A stretch of DNA of 64,000 nucleotides, taken from CAKZQX01 sp034436755 (GTDB lineage: Bacteria; Chloroflexota; Chloroflexia; Chloroflexales; Chloroflexaceae). Of the stretch, positions 35,508 to 43,286 are shown one piece after another; positions within the stretch are counted from its first letter, which is position 1, and every line of letters starts with the position of its first letter. A program made the translations under genes and the position numbers. The notes beneath the pieces are model-generated. The model worked only from the letters and a program-made list of their open reading frames with translations. It ran no database searches and was not told the origin of the DNA. Location: contig DAOTVB010000030.1 in NCBI GenBank assembly GCA_034436755.1, positions 1 through 64,000 on the forward strand, read 5' to 3'.

Positions 35508-35580
35508 TTGTCGCAGGCGCATTAGGTTCCATCGGGTGAAACGTCCGGGTTGCATGTCAACCGCGCAACTCCTGTAAAAT
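35508..35580. repeat. Remnant of the palindromic element (copy K)
   Basis: Only one half is left: CGCAGGCGCATTAGG, the TCATCGGGTGAAACGTCC-like block and CCGCGCAACTCCTGTA at the end. The hairpin and the other arm are missing. Confidence 0.6.
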
Positions 35581-35601
35581 AAATCCCCATCCTCAACAAA
35601 A

Positions 35602-35635
35602 TGTGACGGTAGCTGTCACACGTATGTTCTATAAT
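35602..35635 (+). promoter_or_regulatory. Promoter and inverted-repeat operator upstream of the structured RNA
   Basis: A perfect TATAAT lies at 35630-35635. Upstream, TGTGAC (35602-35607) and GTCACA (35615-35620) form a 6-bp inverted repeat with a 7-base spacer, covering the -35 region. No good TTGACA is present at the proper spacing, which is consistent with an activator- or repressor-controlled promoter. Transcription would start near 35642. Confidence 0.55.
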
Positions 35636-35641
35636 GGGATC

Positions 35642-35925
35642 AATCAGCGGCGCGCCCCGGTCGGTCAGCGTGTACCGCGTGTCGGTTAGTCGACTACCCT
35701 GGCGATCCCGCCGGGGTAGTCAGTTCCACGCCGGGTCGGTTCTCGCGCTGGAGGGCCGCTTTATGCGGCCCTCCGGCAACGAGCGAACCGGGCTTGCGGG
35801 TTGCGGGATACCCGCCGTACCGCATCTGACTCAGGCCATGGTGGGCAGAGCGGACGGCGTTAACGCAGCCTCCCCCGCAGTAGCTCGTCGCATGGATCGG
35901 CCCGGCTCTGGAAATTATCCCCCCT
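35642..35925 (+). ncRNA. Candidate structured RNA (possible retron msr-msd) upstream of SPFH-RT operon
   Basis: A GC-rich island of ~280 bases in an AT-richer gap. Strong stems: GACTACCCTGGCG (35691-35703) pairs with CGCCGGGGTAGTC (35708-35720) around ATCC; GGAGGGCCGC with GCGGCCCTCC (35750-35774) around TTTAT, extended by CGGTTC/GAACCG (35737-35742 with 35784-35789) as one long hairpin; GCGGGT...ACCCGC (35796-35815); and CAGAGC with GCTCTG enclosing 35852-35914. A TATAAT precedes it. It lies upstream of an SPFH gene and a retron-type RT, the usual site of a retron ncRNA. The terminal a1/a2 pairing expected of a retron is not convincingly found, so this remains a candidate. No known Rfam family comes to mind. 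Confidence 0.5.
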
Positions 35926-35979
35926 GTTACCAACGGAAACAGTACCGTGAAAATAGAAACCGGGTGTAAGAGTTGGAGG

Positions 35980-36072
35980 GAATGCAGAACCAAAGAACCC
36001 GGAACAAACACAGTTGTCTCCTTCTGATAATCAATCCTGGTTGTTCTCTGTTCTTTGGTTCTGCATTCTTTT
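35980..36072 (+). other. Long inverted repeat with T-run before the SPFH gene
   Basis: A perfect 19-bp inverted repeat (35980-35998 with 36050-36068; arms end in the GGTTCTGCATTC sequence) has a further 6-bp inner stem (GAACAA 36002-36007 with TTGTTC 36041-36046) and is followed by TTTTT. It looks like a terminator or attenuator ending the upstream RNA just before the SPFH gene. The arms contain the GTTCTTTGGTTC motif that recurs in other gaps, so it may instead be a repeat-family member. Confidence 0.6.
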
Positions 36073-36087
36073 TATGGAGAAAGCACA

Positions 36088-36864
36088 ATGCGCAACATGA
36101 CCGTAGCACTCTGCCAGTCGGTGGCAACCCAGGCCCAACTGTTGAAGAACGAGACAATCATCTGGGAGTATGAACGCGGACTGCTCTACCGCGACGGACG
36201 CTTTGATCGGTTGCTGGAGCCGGGGCGGTATCGCTTCTGGCGTTGGGAGAAGATTGCGGTCACCCGCGTCAGTATACGGCAGACCAGCGAGGTCATCACG
36301 GGGCAGGAGATCCTGACCGCCGATAAGATCGAGGTGCGGATCAGCCTGATTGCCCAGTACCAGGTCAGCGATCCGATTCTGGCGGTGAATGCGGTGGAGA
36401 GTTACAGCGAGCAGCTCTACCAGGATCTGCAACTGGCGCTGCGGGCTGCCGTTACCGGACGCACGATTGAGGAGTTGCTCGAGGCACGCGAGGAGATCAG
36501 CGCGAGTCTGCTGGAACAGGTTGCACCCCAGACGGTGGCCTATGGCGTTACGCTTCGGCGCGTCGGCATGCGCGATATTGTGCTGCCGGGCACCGTGCGC
36601 ACGGTCTTCTTGAAAGAAGTCGAAGCCGACCGCACCGGGCGGGCCGAACTGATCCGGGCGCGCCACGAGTTAGCAACGGCCCGCGCGCGCGCCAACACTG
36701 CCCGCGTCCTCACCGAGAATCCGCACATCCTGCGCATGCAGGAGCTTGACGCGCTGATCAATCTGGCCGGCAAGCATGGCAATGTGGTGTTGCTGCCGGA
36801 ACTGGCAAATCTGTTTGTGCCGCGTTCCAATGGCACATCCGGGGCAAATTCGGATACGGAGTGA
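36088..36864 (+). CDS. SPFH/Band 7 (slipin-like) protein next to a retron-type RT
   Basis: A 258-aa protein whose residues ~15-210 match the SPFH core: VIWEYERGLLYRDGRFDRLLEPGRYRFW, TRVSIRQTSEVITGQEILTADKIEVRISLIAQYQVSDP, and the coiled region ADRTGRAELIRARHELATARARANTARVL. The N-terminal hydrophobic hairpin that anchors most stomatins is absent. ATG 36088 is preferred to a longer frame because GGAGAAAG precedes it. The RT gene begins 18 bases downstream, so the two form an operon. SPFH proteins oligomerise at membranes; here it may be the effector or scaffold of the RT system. That role is inference. Confidence 0.88.
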   Translation: MRNMTVALCQSVATQAQLLKNETIIWEYERGLLYRDGRFDRLLEPGRYRFWRWEKIAVTRVSIRQTSEVITGQEILTADKIEVRISLIAQYQVSDPILAVNAVESYSEQLYQDLQLALRAAVTGRTIEELLEAREEISASLLEQVAPQTVAYGVTLRRVGMRDIVLPGTVRTVFLKEVEADRTGRAELIRARHELATARARANTARVLTENPHILRMQELDALINLAGKHGNVVLLPELANLFVPRSNGTSGANSDTE

Positions 36865-36882
36865 AGCCGGGAGGAGCCTGTG

Positions 36883-37821
36883 ATGTGGCACTGTCTACCG
36901 GAAACCCTGCGGAAGCTGCTTGATCCCCTGGCCCAGGCGCATGCGGGTGACGATCTATCTGCCCACAGTATCTACTTGAGCGATGTGAGTCCGGCGCTGC
37001 TGTGGCAACTGGAACTGGATGCCGGAACGGCTGGTCGTCTGCTGGAACCGGGAGCGCCGCCGTCCGGGTTTCGCTATCGGCATTTTACCGTTCCCAAAAA
37101 GGATGGCACACCACGCGAGCTGGTCGAGCCGGGACAACAGTTAAAAGCGGTCCAGCGAGCGATTGTACGCAACCTGCTGCGCGATCAGACGCCACACCCG
37201 ACGGCCCTCGGCTTTCGGCGGGGCCGGTCCATTGCCGACCATGCCGGGAAGCATGCGGGCGCGGCGCTAATTATCACGGCTGATATCGAAGACTTTTTCC
37301 CCAGCACGCAGCGCTGGCGGATCGCGCGCTGGTGGGAGTGGCAGGGTTATTCGCCAACCGCCACGCGCCTGCTGACCTGGCTGACCAGTTACCAGGGACA
37401 TCTGCCCCAGGGCGCACCGACCAGTCCGCCGCTCAGCAATCTGGTAAATGTCGAACTCGATGCTGCCCTGGACCGCTGCGCCCGGCAGAGCGGCGGCCGC
37501 TACAGCCGCTATGTCGATGACCTGGCCTTTAGCTGGCCTGATGGGGCTGCTCCGCCGCCCAATTTTGAACGAACGATCCGTAACCGCCTGCACGAGAGCG
37601 GCTACACGCTGCACCCCGACAAAGGCTGGCAGTTCTGGCGGCGCGACGATGAGCCCGAACTCACCGGGCTGGTGCTGACCCGGCAGGGCACCGTAGAACT
37701 GCCCGCCGCAACACAGCAGCAGATGCAGTCGCTGGCGCGGAGCGGCGATCCCCGCGACCGGCGGCGGCTCCAGGGTTATGCCGGGTATCATAAGATGGTC
37801 CGCCGTAAAAGGAAACGGTAG
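36883..37821 (+). CDS. Retron-type reverse transcriptase
   Basis: A 312-aa RT with no other domain. RT blocks in order: YRHFTVPKKDGTPREL, QRAIVRNLL, ALGFRRGRSIADHAGKH (the retron NAxxH site appears as HAGKH), TADIEDFFPST (~134), LPQGAPTSPPLSNLVNVELD (~174), YSRYVDDLAFSW (YVDD active site ~210), and ELTGLVLTRQG (the VTG motif as LTG). A basic tail follows (KMVRRKRKR). These features place it with retron RTs and not with group II intron or DGR RTs (no maturase or endonuclease domain). ATG 36883 follows GAGGAG by six bases. The structured RNA upstream and the SPFH partner complete a retron-like layout. Confidence 0.92.
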   Translation: MWHCLPETLRKLLDPLAQAHAGDDLSAHSIYLSDVSPALLWQLELDAGTAGRLLEPGAPPSGFRYRHFTVPKKDGTPRELVEPGQQLKAVQRAIVRNLLRDQTPHPTALGFRRGRSIADHAGKHAGAALIITADIEDFFPSTQRWRIARWWEWQGYSPTATRLLTWLTSYQGHLPQGAPTSPPLSNLVNVELDAALDRCARQSGGRYSRYVDDLAFSWPDGAAPPPNFERTIRNRLHESGYTLHPDKGWQFWRRDDEPELTGLVLTRQGTVELPAATQQQMQSLARSGDPRDRRRLQGYAGYHKMVRRKRKR

Positions 37822-37830
37822 CGCTTTTGC

Positions 37831-37860
37831 GGTAGGTACGCGCTTCTGCGCATCCCCAGT
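37831..37860. repeat. Short palindromic CGCGCTTCTGCGC repeat
   Basis: GTAGGTACGCGCTTCTGCGCATCCCC resembles the hairpins at 47891-47912 (GGGACGCGC TTCT GCGCGTCCC) and 60593-60612. Confidence 0.55.
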
Positions 37861-37997
37861 CGGCCCTGATGCAGGAAAACCCTTCCTGACCGGCAGGAGG
37901 CCTGGATCACCGCTGAAGCCCGCAGTCCGCTGCATTCTTTGTGATACAATGAACATACCGCAATTTGTTCTATTTGAAATAGCATTAAGAGGACTGC

Positions 37998-38387
37998 ATG
38001 GGAACGATCCGTTGGATTCACGCCACTTTTGGGGAGATGATCCTGCCACTCTTGATTGTGATTGCAGCCATCTGGTTTACGGTTTCCTGGAAACCGGACC
38101 AGCAACGCACGCTGCCTGCGCGCATCTTCCCGATACTGGTTGATATTCAGTTTGTGCTGGGGTTGATCTACTGGATCTATGGCATTGCGATTGGTCGGGG
38201 GGGGGTGTATCTGGGCTTTCCCTTTATCCTCCACCCGATTCTGGGCCTGCTGGCGGTGGGCGTGGCGCATCTCGCGGTGCGTTCCGGCGGCCCGTTCAGC
38301 AACCTGGGCCGCTGGCGCCCACTCGCAGGGCTGGGGTTGCTGCTGGTGATTGTGCTGGGCGCGGTTGTCATCAGTACATCGATGTGA
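37998..38387 (+). CDS. Small membrane protein, 129 aa
   Basis: Four hydrophobic segments (ILPLLIVIAAIWFTVSW; ILVDIQFVLGLIYWIYGIAI; HPILGLLAVGVAHLAV; LAGLGLLLVIVLGAVVIS). AAGAGGA precedes the ATG, and GATACAAT is a plausible -10 near 37950. The stop overlaps the start of the next gene (TGTGA), so they are coupled. I do not recognise the family. Confidence 0.75.
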   Translation: MGTIRWIHATFGEMILPLLIVIAAIWFTVSWKPDQQRTLPARIFPILVDIQFVLGLIYWIYGIAIGRGGVYLGFPFILHPILGLLAVGVAHLAVRSGGPFSNLGRWRPLAGLGLLLVIVLGAVVISTSM

Positions 38388-39139
38388 GATCCGCACCACG
38401 CCAACCGGAAGATTACCGACCGCCCCGGCAGAGCATACTCGGCCATGCGCAACTCGCCAACTGGCAGATGGCGCTGGTAGCCGTAACCGGTCTGTTGAGC
38501 GTGAGCAGCATTGCTCTGGGCACCATGCTGGCGTTCATCCGCTACCGGGGGCCATTCTCGCTGCTCAACCTTACCATCTCCGAGTTGGGCCTGGTCGGCG
38601 TTTCGCCCTGGGTCGGGGTCTTCAATGGTAGCCTGATTGCTGGTGGCGTATGCCTGACAGCCTTCACGCTAGGACTGGGGGCTCTGCTGCGCGGCTGGTG
38701 TGGGACGCTGTTGCTGCTGGTTGGTGGCATCACCGGGATCGCGGTGGCGCTTGTCGGCGTATTCCCCGTGGATCATCCGCTGCATCAGGTGGTTGGTCCG
38801 GCCGCGTTCCTGGCGGGTCTGCTCAGTTGTGGCCTCTTCACTCTGTCGCTGCTAGTGGGGCAGCATACGCGCTTGCCCCGCCGGCTGGCATTGCCGGGTC
38901 TCCTGGCGGGGAGTGCTATCGGGCTGTATATGAGCATGCCGCTGCTCCTGCCCGACGGGATGAACCAGATCTTTGCCGCCCCCGATGCCGCCAGCCGTCC
39001 GGCGGTCTGGGTGGTGGCAATCACCGAGTGGCTGGCGCTGTGGGCCGTGCTGCTCTGGGTAGGGAGCGTTGCGGGGTATGCGGGGTATGTCATGCTACGG
39101 CGCACCGCTCCGACCGGAGATGGCAGCGAAAAAGGATGA
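38384..39139 (+). CDS. DUF998-type membrane protein
   Basis: A 251-aa protein with about six TM helices. The order TISELGLVG...NGSLIAGG, GIAVALVGVFPVDHPLHQVVG and LPRRLALPGLLAG fits the DUF998 family of integral membrane proteins, whose biochemical role is unknown. GTG 38384 overlaps the previous stop. An AraC-type regulator gene follows after 12 bases on the same strand. Confidence 0.8.
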   Translation: MRSAPRQPEDYRPPRQSILGHAQLANWQMALVAVTGLLSVSSIALGTMLAFIRYRGPFSLLNLTISELGLVGVSPWVGVFNGSLIAGGVCLTAFTLGLGALLRGWCGTLLLLVGGITGIAVALVGVFPVDHPLHQVVGPAAFLAGLLSCGLFTLSLLVGQHTRLPRRLALPGLLAGSAIGLYMSMPLLLPDGMNQIFAAPDAASRPAVWVVAITEWLALWAVLLWVGSVAGYAGYVMLRRTAPTGDGSEKG

Positions 39140-39151
39140 AGGGAGCAGACG

Positions 39152-40003
39152 ATGATCCGGACAGGAGACACCGAGCTTCGCGCGTCCTATCACAGCTCTC
39201 GACCAGCGCCTCCGCTGGCACCTTTCGTGGACGTGTTCTGGCTCCACGAGAGCTATGCGCCGTCCAGCCAGGCCGAGCGGATCCTGCCGACCGGCACGGT
39301 GGAACTGGTCATCAATCTGCGTGGCGGGGTGTTGCGCGTGGCTGATGGGCACCACCCGCAGCGTTTCCAGTCCTTTCATGGTGCGGTTGTCTCTGGCCCA
39401 CATGCTGCGAGCTTTGTCATCGACACGTCACAGCCGGCAGCACTGCTTGGCCTGCACTTCAAGCCGGGTGGGGCGTTCCCCTTCTTCCCGGTTCCGGCGG
39501 AGGAACTGCACAACCGGCATGTGGCATTATCCGATCTCTGGGGAGCGGGGGCCGCCGAGTTGCTTGAGCAGTTATCCGCTGCCCCAACCGTGCCGGCAGC
39601 ATTCCGCGTAGTTGAACAGGCGTTGCTGGCGCAGGCAACCCGGCCGCTTGCGCTCCACCCGGCGGTAGCATTCGCGCTAAACGCACTGCAGAGCGGAGCG
39701 CATCCGCCCACCATCGCCGCCGTTACCGATCAGATCGGGCTGAGTGCGCGTCGGTTCAGCCGGCTTTTCCGGGAGCAGGTTGGCCTGACGCCCAAGCGGT
39801 TCAGTCGGGTGCAGCGCTTCCAGTCGGTGCTGGGCCACCTCCAGACGGCACACCAGGTACACTGGGCCGATGTGGCGCTGGCCTGTGGCTACTTCGATCA
39901 GGCCCACTTTGTCCACGACTTCCGCGCGTTCTCCGGCTTCACGCCCCTGCAATACCTCGATCAGCGTACCGGCCAGCGTAACCATCTTGCGCTGGGCAGA
40001 TGA
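39152..40003 (+). CDS. AraC-family transcriptional regulator
   Basis: A 283-aa regulator. The N-terminal half has the sensor pattern common in AraC relatives with DUF6597 (APFVDVFWLHESY...ERILPTGTVELVINLRG). Two C-terminal HTHs are seen: IAAVTDQIGLSARRFSRLFREQVGLTPKRFSRVQRFQSVL and WADVALACGYFDQAHFVHDFRAFSGFTPLQYL. GGGAGCAG precedes ATG 39152. Its neighbours (DUF998 membrane protein upstream, VOC protein downstream) may be targets. Confidence 0.93.
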   Translation: MIRTGDTELRASYHSSRPAPPLAPFVDVFWLHESYAPSSQAERILPTGTVELVINLRGGVLRVADGHHPQRFQSFHGAVVSGPHAASFVIDTSQPAALLGLHFKPGGAFPFFPVPAEELHNRHVALSDLWGAGAAELLEQLSAAPTVPAAFRVVEQALLAQATRPLALHPAVAFALNALQSGAHPPTIAAVTDQIGLSARRFSRLFREQVGLTPKRFSRVQRFQSVLGHLQTAHQVHWADVALACGYFDQAHFVHDFRAFSGFTPLQYLDQRTGQRNHLALGR

Positions 40004-40090
40004 GGTCACTTTTTTACAAGACGGGGTTGTCCTCCCTGCGTTACAATCAGCAATAATGGTAAGCGATTGATATACCCAGGAGGATATCCC

Positions 40091-40489
40091 ATGGCCGCAA
40101 CCACACAGCCCGGCCCGGCGCGCCCCGGCTTTCACACGATCACGCCCTATCTCGTCACGCAGGATCTCGACCGATTGATTGCCTTTGTCCAGCAGGTGTT
40201 TGCTGCCACCGAAACGCTACGCATGCAGGGGGCTGCCGGCGGCACCCATGTCGAGGTGCAGATCGGTGACTCGATGCTGATGATCGGCGGCGGCACCGGG
40301 GGAGCCATGCCCGCCGCGCTGTATGTCTATGTCGAAGATGTCGATGCCGTTTATCAGCGGGCGCTTGCGGCGGGGGCGACCACGCTGATGGAACCGTCCG
40401 ATGAGGCAGATGGTGATCGGCGCGGCGGCGTGCAAGACCCGTTCGGCAACCAGTGGTTTATTGCGCGCCACATTGGAAGTGAGCGCTGA
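40091..40489 (+). CDS. VOC-superfamily (glyoxalase/PhnB-like) protein
   Basis: A 132-aa single VOC unit: HTITPYLVTQDLDRLIAFVQQVFAATETLRMQ, MLMIGGG, ALYVYVEDVDAVYQRALAAGATTLMEPSDEADGDRRGGVQDPFGNQWFIA. The pattern matches the PhnB/YycE-like branch, with unknown substrate. AGGAGG immediately precedes ATG 40091; an upstream in-frame start at 40067 lacks homology and would overlap the SD. Confidence 0.9.
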   Translation: MAATTQPGPARPGFHTITPYLVTQDLDRLIAFVQQVFAATETLRMQGAAGGTHVEVQIGDSMLMIGGGTGGAMPAALYVYVEDVDAVYQRALAAGATTLMEPSDEADGDRRGGVQDPFGNQWFIARHIGSER

Positions 40490-40497
40490 GCGCGTGT

Positions 40498-41463
40498 TCA
40501 CTGCTCCGCATCGGCGGCATAGCGGCGCAGCAGGGCGGCAGCTTCCTGTTGCACTGCTGCACGCAGTTCTGCCGGGTTCACCACCTCAACCAGTGATCCG
40601 CAGCCAAGCATATAAAAACAGGCCGCCTCCAGGCTGTCGAAGGCGAGATCTATCTGCAGCCGGCCATCCGGCTCAGTTGTGGTGGGCAGGTTGGGCGGCA
40701 GGCTGAGTATCTGCCGCAGGATGGGAAAGAACTCCGGTTGCACACGGACGGTGGCCCTGTAAACCTGCATCTGTGCGATAAACTGGTCGCGCAACGTATG
40801 CCATGCTGCGGCAAGATCGAAGTCTGGCGGCCGGGTGAAGATCGTACCTGCCGGCACCAGGTGCTGAATGCGCCCCACGCGAAACACACGCAACCCGGCC
40901 GCCGTAGCGCCTACCAGGTACCAGACGCCCGCCTGCACCACCAGGCCATACGGCGCAACCCGGCGGGTGCTGGTGGTGCCATCGCCACGGGTGTAGGTAA
41001 GCTGCACCTCCTGGTCGTGCCAGACCGCCTGTTGCAGCGGCTCCAGCCAGGGCAGCGGCTCATCCGTTTGAAACCAGCCCCCCGCTTCAATATGCAGTCG
41101 TCGGGCAATCTGGGCCGCATCCTGCTGCGCGCCCGGCAACGCCGCGCTCAGCTTGTGGAGCGCCTGCTGGAGGGCATCGCCAAGCGCAACCGCCCCGAGT
41201 GTATCGCTCATGCCGAGAACCGTAAGCGCGCCCAGTTCGTGCGCGTTCAGCGGCGGTATCTGAGCGCGGTAGCCTGCGACCAGTCGCCAGCCACCGCGCC
41301 GCCCACGTTCGGCATAGACCGGGATGCCGGCGGCTGCGAGGGCTTCCAGGTCACGGTGGATCGTCCGGGGCGAGACAGCGAGGCGCTCCGCCAGCGCGGG
41401 CGTAGTCAACTGCTCGTGGACGTGCAGCAGCAGCAGGATGGTCAGCAAGCGGTCAGCGCGCAT
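40498..41463 (-). CDS. YafY-type transcriptional regulator with HTH and WYL domains
   Basis: A 321-aa regulator. The N-terminal HTH (RADRLLTILLLLHVHEQLTTPALAERLAVSPRTIHRDLEALAAAGIPVYAERGRRGGWRL) is followed by a WYL domain (VRRVAPYGLVVQAGVWYLVGATAAGLRVFRVGRIQHL) and a WCX-like C-terminus. GAGGAG precedes ATG 41463; the frame extends further upstream but without homology. It is convergent with the VOC gene and divergent from the next VOC/DinB pair, which it may control. Confidence 0.94.
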   Translation of the reverse strand: MRADRLLTILLLLHVHEQLTTPALAERLAVSPRTIHRDLEALAAAGIPVYAERGRRGGWRLVAGYRAQIPPLNAHELGALTVLGMSDTLGAVALGDALQQALHKLSAALPGAQQDAAQIARRLHIEAGGWFQTDEPLPWLEPLQQAVWHDQEVQLTYTRGDGTTSTRRVAPYGLVVQAGVWYLVGATAAGLRVFRVGRIQHLVPAGTIFTRPPDFDLAAAWHTLRDQFIAQMQVYRATVRVQPEFFPILRQILSLPPNLPTTTEPDGRLQIDLAFDSLEAACFYMLGCGSLVEVVNPAELRAAVQQEAAALLRRYAADAEQ

Positions 41464-41529
41464 AGGTCTCCTCGTGACAAGCAGTATGATCCCTGATACC
41501 AGTTCGGCAGCAACCTGGCAATCAAGCGT

Positions 41530-41620
41530 AACCGGCGCAACGGGCGTAACGACTGCACATCCCCGCGCATTCTCTCTGTGTCCTCTCTGTTCGCTGTGGC
41601 TATGACAACAAATCAGTATG
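41530..41620. repeat. Copy 3 of the ~80-bp dispersed repeat
   Basis: Contains TTCTCTCTGTGTCC, TTCGCTGTGGC and TATGACAACAAATCAGTAT, in the same order as in the copies at 17836 and 23257, with more divergence at the start. Confidence 0.7.
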
Positions 41621-41727
41621 CAGCTATGATAGCAAAAAAACATGACACAGGATGGCATGGTTTGTCGGCTATGCTGGAAACATCAGGAACACAACTCAAT
41701 GTGATGAGCAATGAGGAGGGATGATCT

Positions 41728-42156
41728 ATGCAGACCAGCGGCTTTTTCCCGGTGTTGATCGCCGACGATCTGGATGCGACCCGCACTTTTTACACAACCT
41801 GCCTGGGGTTTCAGGTCGTCTTCGCCAACGAGTGGTATTTGCATCTGGTGAATGGGAGCGGCGTACAACTGGGTTTTCTGCGGCCCGATCAGCCAACCCA
41901 GCCCGAATTTTTGCAGCGCGGCTACCCAGGCCGCGGGGTGCTCTACACGCTTGAAGTGGCCGACGTGGCGGCGGCCTATGCGCAGTTGCGTGCTCAGGGT
42001 GTGCCACGGCTGCTCGAGTTGCGCGATGAACCGTGGGGGCAACGCCACTGCATCATCCAGGATCCCAACGGGTTGCCTATCGACATTGTCCAGAACATCC
42101 CACCCGATCCGGAGTATGCCCGGCACTATCTCAACGCCGCCACGGTTGATGGATAA
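41728..42156 (+). CDS. VOC-superfamily protein
   Basis: A 142-aa glyoxalase-fold protein: FFPVLIADDLDATRTFYTTCLGFQVVFANEWYLHLVNG..., LYTLEVADVAAAYAQLRAQGVPRLLELRDEPWGQRHCIIQDPNGLPIDIVQNI. This is typical of VOC metal-binding proteins (glyoxalase, dioxygenase or resistance types); the substrate is not predictable. GAGGAGG precedes ATG 41728. It is followed by a DinB-like gene after 27 bases. Confidence 0.92.
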   Translation: MQTSGFFPVLIADDLDATRTFYTTCLGFQVVFANEWYLHLVNGSGVQLGFLRPDQPTQPEFLQRGYPGRGVLYTLEVADVAAAYAQLRAQGVPRLLELRDEPWGQRHCIIQDPNGLPIDIVQNIPPDPEYARHYLNAATVDG

Positions 42157-42183
42157 ACAAGGGAAGACAGGAGAAATTGAGCG

Positions 42184-42678
42184 ATGAACACCGCAACGGA
42201 TGCCCCCAACAGCCTGATGCAGGAAACCTACCCGGCGCTGCAACTTATTCAACCCCTGCGGGAGCAGTTGCTTGAACTGCTGACTGACGATGATCTGGCT
42301 TTTGCGCTGCCGGGTAATCCCACGCTCGGTAGCCTTTGCCGCGAGCTGGCCGAAGTGCAGGCCGGGTACACTCAGTCGTTCCGCACTTTTACCATGACGA
42401 ACGGCCCACACACCGACCGACCGGACATAGCGCAACAGGTCGCGGCACTGGCAGCCTGGTACCACACCCTGGATCAGGAATTGGAAGCGACACTGGCCGC
42501 GCTCTCCGAAGCCGACATTCACGAGCGGGTTATTGAGCGCCCCGGCTTTGCGGTGCCGCCGAGCACCAATCTGCACCTCTACCGCGAGGCGCTCTTCATC
42601 TTCTACGGCAAGGTGACCGTGTACCTGAATGCCCTGGGCAAGCCGCTGCCGCCGCAGTGGGCCACCTGGATTGGCTAG
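42184..42678 (+). CDS. DinB-like four-helix protein
   Basis: A 164-aa all-helical protein that ends ALFIFYGKVTVYLNALGKPLPPQWATWIG, the C-terminal pattern of DinB/YfiT-type metal-binding proteins (usually H-x-x-x-L...P-P-x-W). The usual His ligand is replaced by Tyr-Gly here, so metal binding is doubtful. GGAGAAATTGAGCG precedes the ATG. Role unknown; relatives are thiol-transferases. Confidence 0.75.
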   Translation: MNTATDAPNSLMQETYPALQLIQPLREQLLELLTDDDLAFALPGNPTLGSLCRELAEVQAGYTQSFRTFTMTNGPHTDRPDIAQQVAALAAWYHTLDQELEATLAALSEADIHERVIERPGFAVPPSTNLHLYREALFIFYGKVTVYLNALGKPLPPQWATWIG

Positions 42679-42699
42679 TGGCGGGTTCAGGACGCAATA

Positions 42700-42733
42700 A
42701 CGGCCGCAGCCGGAAAGCTCCGGTTGCGGCCGT
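42700..42733. terminator. Bidirectional hairpin between convergent genes
   Basis: A 15-bp stem (42700-42714 with 42719-42733, one G-T pair) around AAGC lies between the convergent DinB-like and CBS genes. T-runs are weak on both strands, but the position and strength fit a shared terminator. Confidence 0.75.
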
Positions 42734-42769
42734 CTCTGGTTTGGCGAGTAATGCCGACGTTGCGCCGAT

Positions 42770-43144
42770 TTACACGCCCTTGTGCAGGATATCACTCAGC
42801 GAGACAATCCCCATCAGGCGATCCTTGATCACCGGGGCGCGATGGATATGCAGATTGGCAAACAACCGTGCAATATACTCCACATCAAGGTCAGGATTAA
42901 CCACCACACACGGCTTGGTCATAATCTCAAACACATGGACTTCACGCGGGTTTTTCTCGTAGGCGACAACTTTGTAACCAATATCGGCGTCGGTTACAAT
43001 ACCATACGCATCATTTTCATTTGCCCGGTCCACAATCAGCGCATGCAGTCCGCGCTCTTTCATCAAACGGATGGCTTCGGCAACCGTGGCACTGGACTCA
43101 ATGGTGACGACGTCGGTGGTCATAATGTCTTTGGCCGTAGGCAT
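42770..43144 (-). CDS. Two-CBS-domain protein
   Basis: A 124-aa protein formed entirely of a CBS pair: residues 5-58 (DIMTTDVVTIESSATVAEAIRLMKERGLHALIVDRANENDAYGIVTDADI) and 65-122 (EIMTKPCVVVNPDLDVEYIARLFANLHIHRAPVIKDRLMGIVSLSDIL). Such proteins bind adenosyl nucleotides as energy sensors. It is downstream of cyanophycin synthetase on the same strand (142-base gap) and might be regulated with it. GAGGAGG precedes the ATG. Confidence 0.94.
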   Translation of the reverse strand: MPTAKDIMTTDVVTIESSATVAEAIRLMKERGLHALIVDRANENDAYGIVTDADIGYKVVAYEKNPREVHVFEIMTKPCVVVNPDLDVEYIARLFANLHIHRAPVIKDRLMGIVSLSDILHKGV

Positions 43145-43286
43145 TGGTCTACCTCCTCTGGTAAATGTAGCTGCACCCCTTCGCAGCTACGCCCCTCACG
43201 CAGCTTGCCCGGACAAGTGTATTCTGTACAGATTGTCACAAGTGTGCCTATTCTACTACAACTTTGCGGCTGGGACAAAATTCGGC

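Noticed and set aside
35606..35948. ACGGTAGCTG (35606-35615) and CAGTACCGT (35940-35948) as retron a1/a2 arms with a branching G
   Set aside because: The match is only 6+3 bp with a bulge, and the left arm lies upstream of the best -10 hexamer; it could easily arise by chance.
35634..35969. A 111-aa ORF in the candidate ncRNA region
   Set aside because: It starts right at the -10 hexamer without an SD, has Ser/Arg/Gly-rich low-complexity composition, and its bases form strong stems; structured RNA explains it better.
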